Shown here one piece after another: positions 16,736 through 26,209 of a stretch of DNA of 64,000 nucleotides. Below the pieces are notes generated by a model that was not told the DNA's origin, did not search any database, and saw nothing but the letters and a program-made list of their open reading frames with translations. The DNA comes from Lachnospiraceae bacterium AC2012 (GTDB taxonomy: Bacteria; Bacillota; Clostridia; Lachnospirales; Lachnospiraceae): assembly GCA_000702525.1 (NCBI GenBank), contig JNIN01000001.1, positions 248,001 to 312,000 of the forward strand. The letters run 5' to 3'. Position 1 is the first letter of the stretch. Each line of letters begins with the position of its first letter. The position numbers were made by a program, and so were the translations under genes.

Positions 16736-17393
16736 GATTGAAAATATGTATGATTTAGACCAGACAATGGCCGCAGAGCTTTTTGAAGGAAAGACATATC
16801 CTTGGGAAGTTCTTCCAGAGATTGGAGAATTTATTAAGAAGTTTGGCGAAACACTGGATCCGGAAATCTATGAAAACAAAGGCGAGAATATCTGGATTGC
16901 AAAGTCTGCAAAGGTGTGGCCAACCGTTTCCATCACAGGTCCATGTATTATCGGTGAAAATACAGAAGTACGTCAGTGCGCTTTCATCCGTGGTAATGCA
17001 TTGGTAGGAAATGATTGCGTTGTTGGTAATTCTACAGAGCTCAAGAACGTTGTACTGTTCAATCATGTACAGGTTCCACATTATAACTATGTGGGAGATT
17101 CTGTTCTGGGATATTATTCTCATATGGGTGCTGGTTCGATCACATCGAATGTGAAGTCCGATAAGACATTGGTGGTTGTCAAGGACAGAGAATCCGGGGA
17201 ACAGATCGAAACAGGCCTTAAGAAGTTCGGTGCAATGCTTGGAAACCATGTAGAAGTAGGATGCAACAGTGTATTAAACCCAGGTACTGTCATCTGCCCA
17301 GATTCGAATGTTTATCCAACATCTTCCGTTCGTGGAGTGGTTGCACCACATTCTATTTTTAAGGATGCAGAGCATATCGTAAAAAAGAATTAA
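16722..17393 (+). CDS. left-handed beta-helix acyltransferase, GlmU C-domain-like
   Basis: A 223-residue protein made mainly of hexapeptide repeats ([IV]-G-x-x-x-x), e.g. IWIAKSAKVWPTVSITGPCIIGENTEVRQCAFIRGNALVG described by positions 55-95, then VLGYYSHMGAGSITSN near 128-143 as in the acetyl-CoA site of GlmU. It lacks the GlmU pyrophosphorylase domain. Probably a sugar-nucleotide or related acyltransferase; substrate unknown. It begins inside topB (14-bp overlap), so it is co-transcribed and likely coupled, without an obvious functional link. Confidence 0.8.
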   Translation: MENCKIENMYDLDQTMAAELFEGKTYPWEVLPEIGEFIKKFGETLDPEIYENKGENIWIAKSAKVWPTVSITGPCIIGENTEVRQCAFIRGNALVGNDCVVGNSTELKNVVLFNHVQVPHYNYVGDSVLGYYSHMGAGSITSNVKSDKTLVVVKDRESGEQIETGLKKFGAMLGNHVEVGCNSVLNPGTVICPDSNVYPTSSVRGVVAPHSIFKDAEHIVKKN

Positions 17394-17398
17394 TTAAA

Positions 17399-17428
17399 TT
17401 GACATAAATTTATCGAGCACTCTAGACT
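17399..17428 (+). promoter_or_regulatory. candidate strong promoter of the NifU-like/GGGtGRT operon
   Basis: TTGACA (17399-17404), 18-bp spacer, TAGACT (17423-17428), about 105 bp before the first ATG. Confidence 0.5.
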
Positions 17429-17446
17429 ATCTCGAAAAAATGTGCG

Positions 17447-17468
17447 AAAATACCAACGGTGGTATTTT
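17447..17468 (+). promoter_or_regulatory. leader stem-loop upstream of the NifU-like gene
   Basis: AAAATACCA-ACGG-TGGTATTTT, a perfect 9-bp stem in the 5' leader, about 20 nt after the candidate -10. It could protect the mRNA, act as an operator, or end the topB transcript (only four U residues follow). Confidence 0.5.
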
Positions 17469-17533
17469 AAAAATAATTAAGTATCTCAAAAGTATCTAAA
17501 ACGCAAAAATTGCGTGAAAGGAGAGTTTGTATC

Positions 17534-18226
17534 ATGATTTACACAAAAGAAGTTGAAAACATGTGCCCAATCAACAAGGGCGCAAAGCATGAACCTGCTC
17601 CAATTCCTGAAGAAGGAAAGTGGGTACACGCTAAGAAAATCGAAGACATTTCTGGATTTACTCATGGAGTAGGCTGGTGTGCTCCTCAGCAGGGCGCTTG
17701 TAAGCTTTCTCTTAACGTTAAGGAAGGTGTTATCGAAGAAGCATTAGTAGAAACAATCGGATGTTCTGGTATGACACATTCTGCAGCTATGGCAGCAGAA
17801 ATCCTTCAGGGTAAGACAATCCTTGAAGCATTAAATACTGACTTAGTATGTGATGCAATCAATACAGCTATGAGAGAATTATTCTTACAGATCGTTTACG
17901 GACGTACACAGTCTGCATTCTCTGATAATGGTCTTTCTATTGGTGCTGGTCTTGAAGATCTTGGTAAGGGACTTCGTTCACAGGTTGGTACAATGTACGG
18001 AACAAAGGCTAAGGGTGTTCGTTACCTTGAAATGACAGAAGGTTATGTAACAGATATGGCACTTGATGCTGATAACAATGTAATTGGCTATAAGTATGTC
18101 TCCCTCGGAAAGATGACTGACTTCATCAAGAAGGGTGATGATCCTAACACAGCTTGGGAAAAGGCTAAGGGTCAGTATGGACGTATTGATGACGCAGTTA
18201 AGTTCGTTGATCCACGTCAGGAATAA
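17534..18226 (+). CDS. NifU-like iron-sulfur scaffold-type protein
   Basis: A 230-residue cytosolic protein that precedes GGGtGRT proteins in many Clostridia. The segment IGCSGMTHSAAMAAEILQGK (C77) resembles the NifU/IscU scaffold motif; other cysteines are C11, C49 and C56. Iron-sulfur binding is therefore likely but not shown. ATG 17534 was chosen because AAAGGAGAG (17517-17525) precedes it; an upstream in-frame TTG has none. Codon choice is strongly biased to a few codons (GAA, AAG, GGT, CTT), indicating very high expression. It is followed 20 bp later by the GGGtGRT gene. Confidence 0.8.
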   Translation: MIYTKEVENMCPINKGAKHEPAPIPEEGKWVHAKKIEDISGFTHGVGWCAPQQGACKLSLNVKEGVIEEALVETIGCSGMTHSAAMAAEILQGKTILEALNTDLVCDAINTAMRELFLQIVYGRTQSAFSDNGLSIGAGLEDLGKGLRSQVGTMYGTKAKGVRYLEMTEGYVTDMALDADNNVIGYKYVSLGKMTDFIKKGDDPNTAWEKAKGQYGRIDDAVKFVDPRQE

Positions 18227-18246
18227 TTTGAAAGGAGATAATGATA

Positions 18247-19257
18247 ATGGCTTTATTTGAAAATTACGAAGCACGTATTGATCAGATCAATGCTGCATTA
18301 AATAAGTATGGTATCAAGGATATCGAAGAAGCAGAAAAGATTACAAAGGATGCTGGACTTGATGTTTATCATCAGGTAGAAGGAATCCAGGGTATCTGCT
18401 TCGAAAACGCTAAGTGGGCTTACACAGTAGGTGCTGCTATCGCTATTAAGAAGGATTGCCGTCGCGCAGCAGACGCTGCAGCAGCAATCGGTGAAGGACT
18501 TCAGTCTTTCTGTATCCCAGGTTCTGTTGCTGATCACCGTAAGGTAGGTCTTGGACATGGTAACCTTGGTAAGATGCTTCTTGAAGAAGAAACAGAATGT
18601 TTCGCATTCTTAGCTGGTCACGAATCTTTCGCTGCAGCTGAAGGTGCTATCGGTATCGCTGAAAAGGCTAACAAGGTTCGTAAGCAGCCACTTCGTGTTA
18701 TCCTTAACGGTCTTGGTAAGGATGCTGCTCAGATCATCTCTCGTATCAACGGTTTCACATACGTTGAAACAAAGTATGATTACAAGGCAGCTAAGCTTAA
18801 CATCATCTCTGAAACACCTTATTCTACAGGTCTTCGTGCATCTGTAAAGTGCTACGGTGCTGATGATGTTCAGGAAGGTGTTGCTATCATGCATCACGAA
18901 AAAGTTGGTGTTTCTATCACTGGTAACTCAACAAACCCAACTCGTTTCCAGCATCCAGTAGCTGGTACATACAAGAAGGAATGTATCGAGCAGGGTAAGA
19001 AATACTTCTCTGTAGCTTCAGGTGGTGGTACAGGACGTACACTTCACCCAGATAACATGGCAGCAGGTCCTGCTTCTTACGGTATGACAGATACACTTGG
19101 ACGTATGCATTCTGACGCTCAGTTTGCTGGTTCTTCTTCTGTACCTGCACACGTAGAAATGATGGGTCTTATCGGTGCTGGTAACAACCCTATGGTTGGT
19201 ATGACAGTTGCTGTAGCCGTTTCTATCGAAGAAGCTGCTAAGGCTGGTAAGTTCTAA
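18247..19257 (+). CDS. GGGtGRT family protein
   Basis: Conserved protein of unknown function named for its motif, seen here as GGGTGRTLHPDNMAAG near residues 259-274. The 336 residues also include HHEKVGVSITGNSTNPTRF and the closing segment GLIGAGNNPMVGMTVAVAVS. ATG 18247 is preferred over ATG 18241 because AAAGGAGA (18231-18238) is 8 nt from it. No membrane or signal segment is seen. Codon use is as biased as in the NifU-like partner, so both are probably abundant proteins. The pairing suggests one Fe-S or redox function; this is inference. Confidence 0.85.
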   Translation: MALFENYEARIDQINAALNKYGIKDIEEAEKITKDAGLDVYHQVEGIQGICFENAKWAYTVGAAIAIKKDCRRAADAAAAIGEGLQSFCIPGSVADHRKVGLGHGNLGKMLLEEETECFAFLAGHESFAAAEGAIGIAEKANKVRKQPLRVILNGLGKDAAQIISRINGFTYVETKYDYKAAKLNIISETPYSTGLRASVKCYGADDVQEGVAIMHHEKVGVSITGNSTNPTRFQHPVAGTYKKECIEQGKKYFSVASGGGTGRTLHPDNMAAGPASYGMTDTLGRMHSDAQFAGSSSVPAHVEMMGLIGAGNNPMVGMTVAVAVSIEEAAKAGKF

Positions 19258-19290
19258 GAACAAACCGTACAATAACGTTTTGTATTGTAT

Positions 19291-19337
19291 AATCGGTGCT
19301 TTGTCACAGTATGTGATAAGGCACCGATTTTTTTGTA
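19291..19337 (+). terminator. intrinsic terminator of the GGGtGRT operon
   Basis: AATCGGTGC / GCACCGATT outer stem with an inner TTTGTCAC / GTGATAAG arm, followed by TTTTTTT. Confidence 0.9.
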
Positions 19338-19439
19338 TAAAAAATCATGTCCATCATGTTCGGTTTCGTGTAAAATGGAGATAGGTGTTCTATAAAGGGA
19401 ATTTATTTTGTAGAAAATAATGTAATTGAGGAGGAAATT

Positions 19440-19922
19440 ATGACAGAGAATATGAAAAAAGTGGCGGGTAAAAGTAGAGGATTTTTTGGAGAATTCCGTG
19501 AATTTATTTTACGTGGAAATGTTATGGATCTGGCCGTTGGTGTCATCATCGGTGGCGCATTCCAGAAAATCATCAATTCGTTAGTAGATGATATTATCAT
19601 GCCAGTAATCAGTCAGCTGTTCGGCGGTTTAGATTTCACAAATTATTTCATCGCTTTAGATGGAAATCATTATAAGACAATAGCTGCTGCTGAGGAGGCA
19701 GGCGTTGCAACATTGAATTATGGTAGTTTTATTACGGTAGTCATCAATTTTGTATTAATGGCACTTGTAATTTTTGTCATGATTAAGTGCATGAATCGTT
19801 TGATGGACAGAGTGAAGAGCGAACCGGAACCGGCAGATCCAACAGAGAAGGAATGCCCATATTGCAAGTCTAAGATTGCAATCGGAGCAACGCGTTGCCC
19901 ACATTGTACATCAGAATTATAA
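19440..19922 (+). CDS. mscL: large-conductance mechanosensitive channel with zinc-ribbon tail
   Basis: Membrane tension-gated channel that releases solutes on osmotic downshock. The N-terminal helix and TM1 ([20 protein letters not shown]) and TM2 ([18 protein letters not shown], about 100-118) are canonical. After TM2, the cytoplasmic tail carries [18 protein letters not shown], a CxxC-x10-CxxC zinc-ribbon pattern (about 140-157), replacing or extending the usual charged bundle helix. GGAGGAAATT precedes the ATG. The end of the gene lies 10 bp before the Sfp-type gene. Confidence 0.93.
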   Translation: MTENMKKVAGKSRGFFGEFREFILRGNVMDLAVGVIIGGAFQKIINSLVDDIIMPVISQLFGGLDFTNYFIALDGNHYKTIAAAEEAGVATLNYGSFITVVINFVLMALVIFVMIKCMNRLMDRVKSEPEPADPTEKECPYCKSKIAIGATRCPHCTSEL

Positions 19923-19932
19923 GGAAGTTTAT

Positions 19933-20592
19933 ATGATTCAATTGTTATATATGGATACCAGGGAATTAGATACGGAAGAGAAGTGTCAGGAGGTTGCGGA
20001 TTCCCTCAGTGAGGAGAGAAGAGAGAAGGCTCTTCGCTTTGTGCATGAAGAGCCTCGGAAGCAACGTCTGGCCGCTGGTTATCTATTGGAACGGTATCTA
20101 AAGGAGAGTGGCGTAGAGCCGCCATATCATTACGGGAAATCAGACGGCGGGAAGCCCTATCTTCTGAATCATCCCGATATCGAATTTTGTATTTCACACA
20201 GTGGACCGCATGTATTTGTCGCTGTGGCAGAGCAGATGGTTGGACTGGATGTGGAATGTCTGGACCGTGTTCCCCCGAAGAAGAAATGTCTCGCCATTGC
20301 GGAACGTTTCTTTACGGAAGAGGATAAGGATTTCATAGAGGATGGAGATCGCGAAGCATTTCTAAAGGTATGGACATTTAAAGAAGCGGTTGCAAAGGGA
20401 CTGGATATTCCACTGGTAGAAGTGATGAAGAATACAGATGTTACGATGTTATCGGAGCACATTGCACGACTGGAGAAGGATGGGGTAATGGTTACGCTTT
20501 GTTCATTGTCGGAGAGAATGTGTGGAGACTTTAAAGTCAAAAAGTTTTTTGTTGACAGAGAAACACAGTGTGTTAGAATGAACCTAGTGTGA
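19933..20592 (+). CDS. Sfp-type 4'-phosphopantetheinyl transferase
   Basis: Transfers the phosphopantetheine arm of CoA to carrier proteins. The metal motif GLDVE (in MVGLDVECLDRV) and the WTFKEAVAKG motif of the ACPS superfamily are both present, with the CISHSGPH motif before them, as in Sfp. ATG 19933 with AAGGAAG upstream gives 219 residues; an upstream in-frame ATG at 19876 lies inside mscL and is unlikely. No polyketide or NRPS gene is nearby, so it may serve fatty acid carrier protein or a distant cluster. Confidence 0.88.
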   Translation: MIQLLYMDTRELDTEEKCQEVADSLSEERREKALRFVHEEPRKQRLAAGYLLERYLKESGVEPPYHYGKSDGGKPYLLNHPDIEFCISHSGPHVFVAVAEQMVGLDVECLDRVPPKKKCLAIAERFFTEEDKDFIEDGDREAFLKVWTFKEAVAKGLDIPLVEVMKNTDVTMLSEHIARLEKDGVMVTLCSLSERMCGDFKVKKFFVDRETQCVRMNLV

Positions 20593-20611
20593 GAAAGAGG
20601 AAAGATTACAA

Positions 20612-22172
<1,561 letters not shown>

Positions 22173-22214
22173 TTTATTTTATTTTTAGAACTCCAATATT
22201 CTTTTTAATGATGG

Positions 22215-22250
22215 AAAGGGCCTTCCGACAGATTGTCGGGAGGCCTTTTT
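22215..22250 (+). terminator. intrinsic terminator after ilvC
   Basis: Long GC-rich hairpin GGGCCTTCCGACA / TGTCGGGAGGCC followed by TTTTT, between the convergent ilvC and LysR genes. Confidence 0.92.
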
Positions 22251-22281
22251 CATTGGTTGGAAGGATCGAATTTGATGTATT

Positions 22282-23169
22282 TTATGCTAGGAAGAAATCG
22301 ATAAAGGCAGAGAGAGCCTTGTTTTTTAGATGCTGTTCTTTATATGCGATACCGACGTTTCGAGGAGGAATCTGCAGTGGGATGGGAACTTCGGTTAATG
22401 TTTGCTGATCGAGTTCGTCCTGGACAAAATTTCGGATGACACAGGCGATGCCAATACCGATTTTTGAAAACTCGATGAGAAGATCTAAGTCGGATACTTC
22501 GATGGCATCTTCCAGATTGATCTGGTTCTTTAATAAATATTGATCAACGTATTGGCGCGTCATATTTTTCTTATCTAGAAGCATGACATTGCCGCGGTTT
22601 AGATAGTCCTGCGGTTCGATTCCCAGATGTTTTAAGTTGTTTAAATATCCTTTGGTTGCGACGAAGGTATCCTGTATTTTCTCGATGGAATGAAAGGTCA
22701 GCCCATTTTTGGATGTAGGCTCTCCAACAATGCCGATATCAATCTGGTCATTTTCGAGTAGTTTCAGCGTGTCATGGCTGGCCTGACAGGAAATGCTGAT
22801 TTTGATCTGAGGATGAATCGATGTAAATTCTTTCAGATAGGGGAGCAGGAGATGTTTACATAGTGTGGTGCTGACACCAATTTTTAGGGTGCAGATGCCG
22901 AGTTCATTTCTTCGCTGCAGTTCCGTTTCTACCAAATCGATTTCCTGGAAGGCGCGGGAGATTCTTTGGTAAAGCAGTTCGCCATCTTCTGTCAGTTGAA
23001 GTTCCTTTTTGGTACGGATAAAGAGGGTGGTATCAAGGGATTCTTCTAATTTTGCGATGGATTTGCTGATGGCTGGTTGGCTGATATAGAGGCTATTCGC
23101 GGCTTTTGACATACTTTTTCTCTTGGCAACTTCTAAGAAGATGCGATAACTGCTGAGTGTTTCTTTCAT
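22282..23169 (-). CDS. LysR-family transcriptional regulator
   Basis: LysR-type regulator of 295 residues: an N-terminal winged helix (SYRIFLEVAKRKSMSKAANSLYISQPAISKSIAKLEESL, positions about 7-46) and a C-terminal periplasmic-binding-like effector domain. It is transcribed away from leuC with a 264-bp AT-rich gap between them that contains an inverted repeat of the LysR T-N11-A type. By family logic it probably controls leuCD and itself; the effector is unknown. Confidence 0.9.
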   Translation of the reverse strand: MKETLSSYRIFLEVAKRKSMSKAANSLYISQPAISKSIAKLEESLDTTLFIRTKKELQLTEDGELLYQRISRAFQEIDLVETELQRRNELGICTLKIGVSTTLCKHLLLPYLKEFTSIHPQIKISISCQASHDTLKLLENDQIDIGIVGEPTSKNGLTFHSIEKIQDTFVATKGYLNNLKHLGIEPQDYLNRGNVMLLDKKNMTRQYVDQYLLKNQINLEDAIEVSDLDLLIEFSKIGIGIACVIRNFVQDELDQQTLTEVPIPLQIPPRNVGIAYKEQHLKNKALSAFIDFFLA

Positions 23170-23226
23170 ATCTTAGATTTCTATCCTTTCCATGGCTTTA
23201 TATGATAAATATATTACAAATATATT

Positions 23227-23241
23227 ATAACTAGAAGTTAT
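23227..23241. promoter_or_regulatory. candidate LysR-regulator binding site
   Basis: ATAACT-AGA-AGTTAT, a perfect 6-bp inverted repeat containing T-N11-A, in the gap between the LysR gene and leuC, about 45 bp upstream of a candidate leuC -10. Confidence 0.5.
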
Positions 23242-23283
23242 GTAATCTATTAATTATATGTATTTTAATTATATTAAAAGCAA

Positions 23284-23292
23284 TGCTAAAAT
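23284..23292 (+). promoter_or_regulatory. candidate leuC promoter (extended -10)
   Basis: TGC-TAAAAT, with no recognisable -35, as expected for an activated promoter. It implies a leader of about 130 nt before leuC. Confidence 0.45.
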
Positions 23293-23317
23293 ACTAGTCA
23301 TAGATAATCCCTCACAC

Positions 23318-23349
23318 AAGAAAAAGGAAAAGAAAAAAGGAAAAGAAAG
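23318..23349 (+). promoter_or_regulatory. A/G-only tract in the leuC leader
   Basis: AAGAAAAAGGAAAAGAAAAA followed by AGGAAAAGAAAG: about 32 bases of pure purine. Nearly the same words occur before argR, argH, asd and gltA. Here it lies about 70 nt from the ribosome site, so it is not simply an extended ribosome-binding site. Confidence 0.5.
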
Positions 23350-23356
23350 CTCACAC

Positions 23357-23401
23357 TTTCGGGTTGATACGGATGACTCGAAAATCATACCGTGGTATGA
23401 T
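23357..23401 (+). promoter_or_regulatory. two back-to-back hairpins in the leuC leader
   Basis: TTTCGGGT (23357-23364) pairs with ACTCGAAA (23376-23383) across an 11-nt loop; immediately next is the perfect 18-bp palindrome ATCATACC-GT-GGTATGAT (23384-23401). They end 17 nt before the AGGAGG of leuC. They could be RNA structures or, for the palindrome, a dimeric operator. Confidence 0.55.
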
Positions 23402-23433
23402 GAAAGAAAAGACAACTAGGAGGTATTTTTAAA

Positions 23434-24693
23434 ATGGGGATGACAATGACACAGAAAATTCTTGCTGCACATGCAGGACTTCCTTCTGTGCAGGCAGGTC
23501 AGTTGATCGAGGCGGACCTGGATTTAGTATTGGGAAATGATATTACATCGCCGGTTGCGATTCATGAGATCGAGAAGATGAAAGTGGATCACGTCTTCCA
23601 TCGAGATAAAATTGCCTTGGTGATGGATCATTTTATTCCGAACAAGGATATTAAATCCGCAGAACATTGTAAATGTGTTCGTGAATTTGCTTGTGCGAAT
23701 GAGATCACGAATTATTTTGATGTGGGGGAGATGGGAATTGAACACGCATTACTACCGGAGAAGGGATTGGTTGTTGCCGGTGATGTAGTAATTGGTGCGG
23801 ATTCTCATACTTGTACCTATGGAGCGCTCGGCGCCTTTTCAACGGGGGTTGGAAGTACGGATATGGCAGCCGGCATGGCAACGGGTAAGGCCTGGTTTAA
23901 AGTTCCAGCGGCCATTAAATTCCAGATTGTTGGAAAACCAGCGAAGTGTATCAGTGGTAAAGACGTGATACTTCATATCATTGGAATGATTGGCGTAGAT
24001 GGAGCGTTATATCAATCGATGGAATTTATGGGAGAAGGATTAAAATATCTGTCGATGGATGATCGTTTTACCATTGCCAATATGGCAATTGAAGCAGGTG
24101 GTAAGAATGGTATTTTCCCTGTGGATGAGATTACGGAAGCGTACATGAAAGAGCATTCGAAACGTGATTACAAGATTTATGAGCCGGATGAGGATGCGGA
24201 ATATGTAGCGGAGTATACCGTGGATTTATCAGAACTTGCTCCTGTCGTAGCATTTCCACATTTGCCGGAAAACACAAAGTCGGTAGAGGAAGCAAAGGGT
24301 GTGAAGATTGACCAGGTTGTGATTGGTTCCTGCACGAATGGAAGACTCAGTGATCTTCGAATTGCTGCTGAGATTTTAGAAGGCAAGCATGTTGCAAAGA
24401 ATGTTCGAACGATTGTCATTCCTGCGACGCAGAAGATTTATCTTGAAGCTATGGAGAAAGGCTATATTAAGACGTTTATCGAGGCGGGTGCCATTGTCAG
24501 CACACCAACTTGCGGACCTTGTCTTGGCGGTTATATGGGAGTTTTAGCCGCAGGAGAGCGATGCATCTCTACAACGAATCGAAATTTTGTCGGACGTATG
24601 GGACATGTGGATTCCGAAGTGTATCTTGCAAGTCCGGCAGTGGCTGCAGCTTCTGCAATTACAGGCGTGATTTCTGATCCGCGAGAAATATAG
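23434..24693 (+). CDS. leuC: 3-isopropylmalate dehydratase large subunit
   Basis: [4Fe-4S] aconitase-family subunit for leucine synthesis, isomerising 2- to 3-isopropylmalate. Cluster cysteines are in [12 protein letters not shown] and [28 protein letters not shown] is the family motif. At 419 residues it is the shorter archaeal/Clostridia (LeuC2/HacA-like) type, so substrate range (homoaconitate, citramalate) cannot be fixed from sequence. AGGAGG (23418-23423) supports the start. It forms an operon with leuD, divergent from a LysR gene. Confidence 0.93.
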   Translation: MGMTMTQKILAAHAGLPSVQAGQLIEADLDLVLGNDITSPVAIHEIEKMKVDHVFHRDKIALVMDHFIPNKDIKSAEHCKCVREFACANEITNYFDVGEMGIEHALLPEKGLVVAGDVVIGADSHTCTYGALGAFSTGVGSTDMAAGMATGKAWFKVPAAIKFQIVGKPAKCISGKDVILHIIGMIGVDGALYQSMEFMGEGLKYLSMDDRFTIANMAIEAGGKNGIFPVDEITEAYMKEHSKRDYKIYEPDEDAEYVAEYTVDLSELAPVVAFPHLPENTKSVEEAKGVKIDQVVIGSCTNGRLSDLRIAAEILEGKHVAKNVRTIVIPATQKIYLEAMEKGYIKTFIEAGAIVSTPTCGPCLGGYMGVLAAGERCISTTNRNFVGRMGHVDSEVYLASPAVAAASAITGVISDPREI

Positions 24694-24706
24694 GAGGTTC
24701 GTAGAT

Positions 24707-25195
24707 ATGCAAAGTGCAATTGGTAAAGTATATAAGTTTGGGGATAATGTAGATACGGATGTTATTATACCGGCACGATATTTGAATTCGTCAGATCCAA
24801 AGGAACTGGCACAGCATTGTATGGAAGATATCGATGCAGAATTTGTGCATAAGGTTCAAAAAGGGGATATTATCGTTGCCAATAAGAACTTTGGTTGTGG
24901 ATCGTCACGAGAACATGCGCCGATCGCAATTAAAGCAGCAGGGGTGAGCTGCGTGATTGCAGAGACATTCGCGCGTATTTTCTATCGAAATGCGATCAAT
25001 ATTGGACTGCCAATTATTGAATGTCCGGAGGCAGTTTCAGGAATCAAAGAAGGGGATGAGGTTGAAGTAGATTTTGACTCAGGCATCATCACAAATAAGA
25101 CAACGGGCGCGTCTTATCAGGGCCAACCATTTCCGGAATTTATGCAAAAGATTATCGACTGTGGTGGATTAGTAAATTATATCAATGCGAAATAG
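24707..25195 (+). CDS. leuD: 3-isopropylmalate dehydratase small subunit
   Basis: Swivelling-domain partner of LeuC. Motifs are [16 protein letters not shown] near residue 11-26 and the substrate-binding loop [12 protein letters not shown]. The 162 residues match the short type that pairs with a 419-residue LeuC. AGGAGG precedes the start, 13 bp after leuC. leuA and leuB are not in the window. Confidence 0.95.
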   Translation: MQSAIGKVYKFGDNVDTDVIIPARYLNSSDPKELAQHCMEDIDAEFVHKVQKGDIIVANKNFGCGSSREHAPIAIKAAGVSCVIAETFARIFYRNAINIGLPIIECPEAVSGIKEGDEVEVDFDSGIITNKTTGASYQGQPFPEFMQKIIDCGGLVNYINAK

Positions 25196-25206
25196 AAGGA
25201 AATGAA

Positions 25207-25240
25207 AAAGAGACTTCGGGATCGAAGTCTCTTTATTTTA
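25207..25240 (+). terminator. intrinsic terminator of leuCD
   Basis: AAAGAGACTTCG / CGAAGTCTCTTT hairpin (loop GGAT) followed by ATTTTA; it overlaps the end of the convergent AP2-like gene. Confidence 0.9.
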
Positions 25241-26039
25241 TCGAGTCGGTAAGTTCTTTAATATAGTTTCGATATTTCTTTGGAAGATGAATCTGCGAAT
25301 AGACATCCGCATATTCTTTTGGTGTATATTCAATTACATAATTCTGGATGAATTGCTTCTGTACGCCGTGGTCTCTGGCATAGTCAGCAGCTTTATTGTA
25401 GGCTACAGCAGCAATGGCGTCATTGCGATAGCGTCCGATGGTATAGTCGCCGTTGATATGGATTTTCACCTGATGGTAAGGGGCGCCATCACCTTCGATC
25501 AGAGTTACTCCATGGTATTTATTTACAACGATAATATTGGAATAGCGAAAATCATTGGAATCGCCATTGGCAAAGGTGTAGTCTCTGCCTGCTACGGCAT
25601 AATTCTTGATTCCAAAGCGTTGTAAGATACTGTATTGCATCCCATAGTCATTGACATATAGGTGTCCCTGTCGACATAAGATGCGATGGCTGCTGTAATA
25701 GAATAAGTCATCGTTATCAAATTTTAATTCGCGGCGGTTCTCCAGATAATAGGAAAAGTAACCATTTCTAAGATAAATCGGCGTCTTGATATAAATCTTA
25801 TGATCTCTGTGATTTAGGATGGTTACAACTTTGTCTTGCGGGAGCACGCGGATATATTTCCGAAAGTTTGTCAATTTGATATCGGGGTTGTAATAGAGCT
25901 TGGAGGCTTCCTTATAGGCGCGGTGAGCGTCCTTTTCGGTATCGAAACTACCAAGACTTATATGAACGCCCAGATAATGAATGCTAGAGCGATAATAAGG
26001 CGTACCGTCTTTCTTTTTTGATGGATATATTCCTTGCAT
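25233..26039 (-). CDS. AP2-domain protein with HNH-like core, probably not an active homing endonuclease
   Basis: Residues 3-50 (GIYPSKKKDGTPYYRSSIHYLGVHISLGSF by position, then DTEKDAHRAYKEA) match an AP2 DNA-binding domain. The middle (NGDSNDFRYSNIIVV) follows the HNH-endonuclease spacing NGDxxDNRRSNLxxV, but the catalytic His-type DH before NG is replaced by TF. A second AP2-like unit (HGVTLIEGDGAPYHQVKIH...DAIAAVAYNKAADYAR) follows. The order AP2-HNH-AP2 is that of intron/phage homing nucleases, yet no intron is seen. ATG 26039 (268 aa) is chosen because GGGGAGGAA lies just upstream; an in-frame ATG at 26069 lacks this. Confidence 0.7.
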   Translation of the reverse strand: MQGIYPSKKKDGTPYYRSSIHYLGVHISLGSFDTEKDAHRAYKEASKLYYNPDIKLTNFRKYIRVLPQDKVVTILNHRDHKIYIKTPIYLRNGYFSYYLENRRELKFDNDDLFYYSSHRILCRQGHLYVNDYGMQYSILQRFGIKNYAVAGRDYTFANGDSNDFRYSNIIVVNKYHGVTLIEGDGAPYHQVKIHINGDYTIGRYRNDAIAAVAYNKAADYARDHGVQKQFIQNYVIEYTPKEYADVYSQIHLPKKYRNYIKELTDSIK

Positions 26040-26124
26040 AGGTTCCTCCCCGTATGAGAAATGCTTCACACGAATGTATCATCATGTCTACATTCATACA
26101 TCTATTTTAACATAGGAATCTGCG

Positions 26125-26154
26125 TTGACAAGTGAAAATGAAGTAACATATAAT
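26125..26154 (+). promoter_or_regulatory. sigma-A promoter of thrC
   Basis: TTGACA (26125-26130), 18-bp spacer, TATAAT (26149-26154): full consensus hexamers, about 55 bp before thrC. Confidence 0.85.
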
Positions 26155-26209
26155 TAACAGAAATAGGTCTTTTGGGCCGGGAAAATGAAGAGGATTACGA
26201 GGTAAAGAG

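Noticed and set aside
17394-17446. Riboswitch before the NifU-like gene
   Set aside because: The leader is too short and shows only one simple stem-loop; no known aptamer core recognised.
25233-26039. Mobile element around the AP2/HNH-like gene
   Set aside because: No terminal repeats, integrase, intron structure or disrupted gene; flanked by intact leuCD and thrC with normal terminators.
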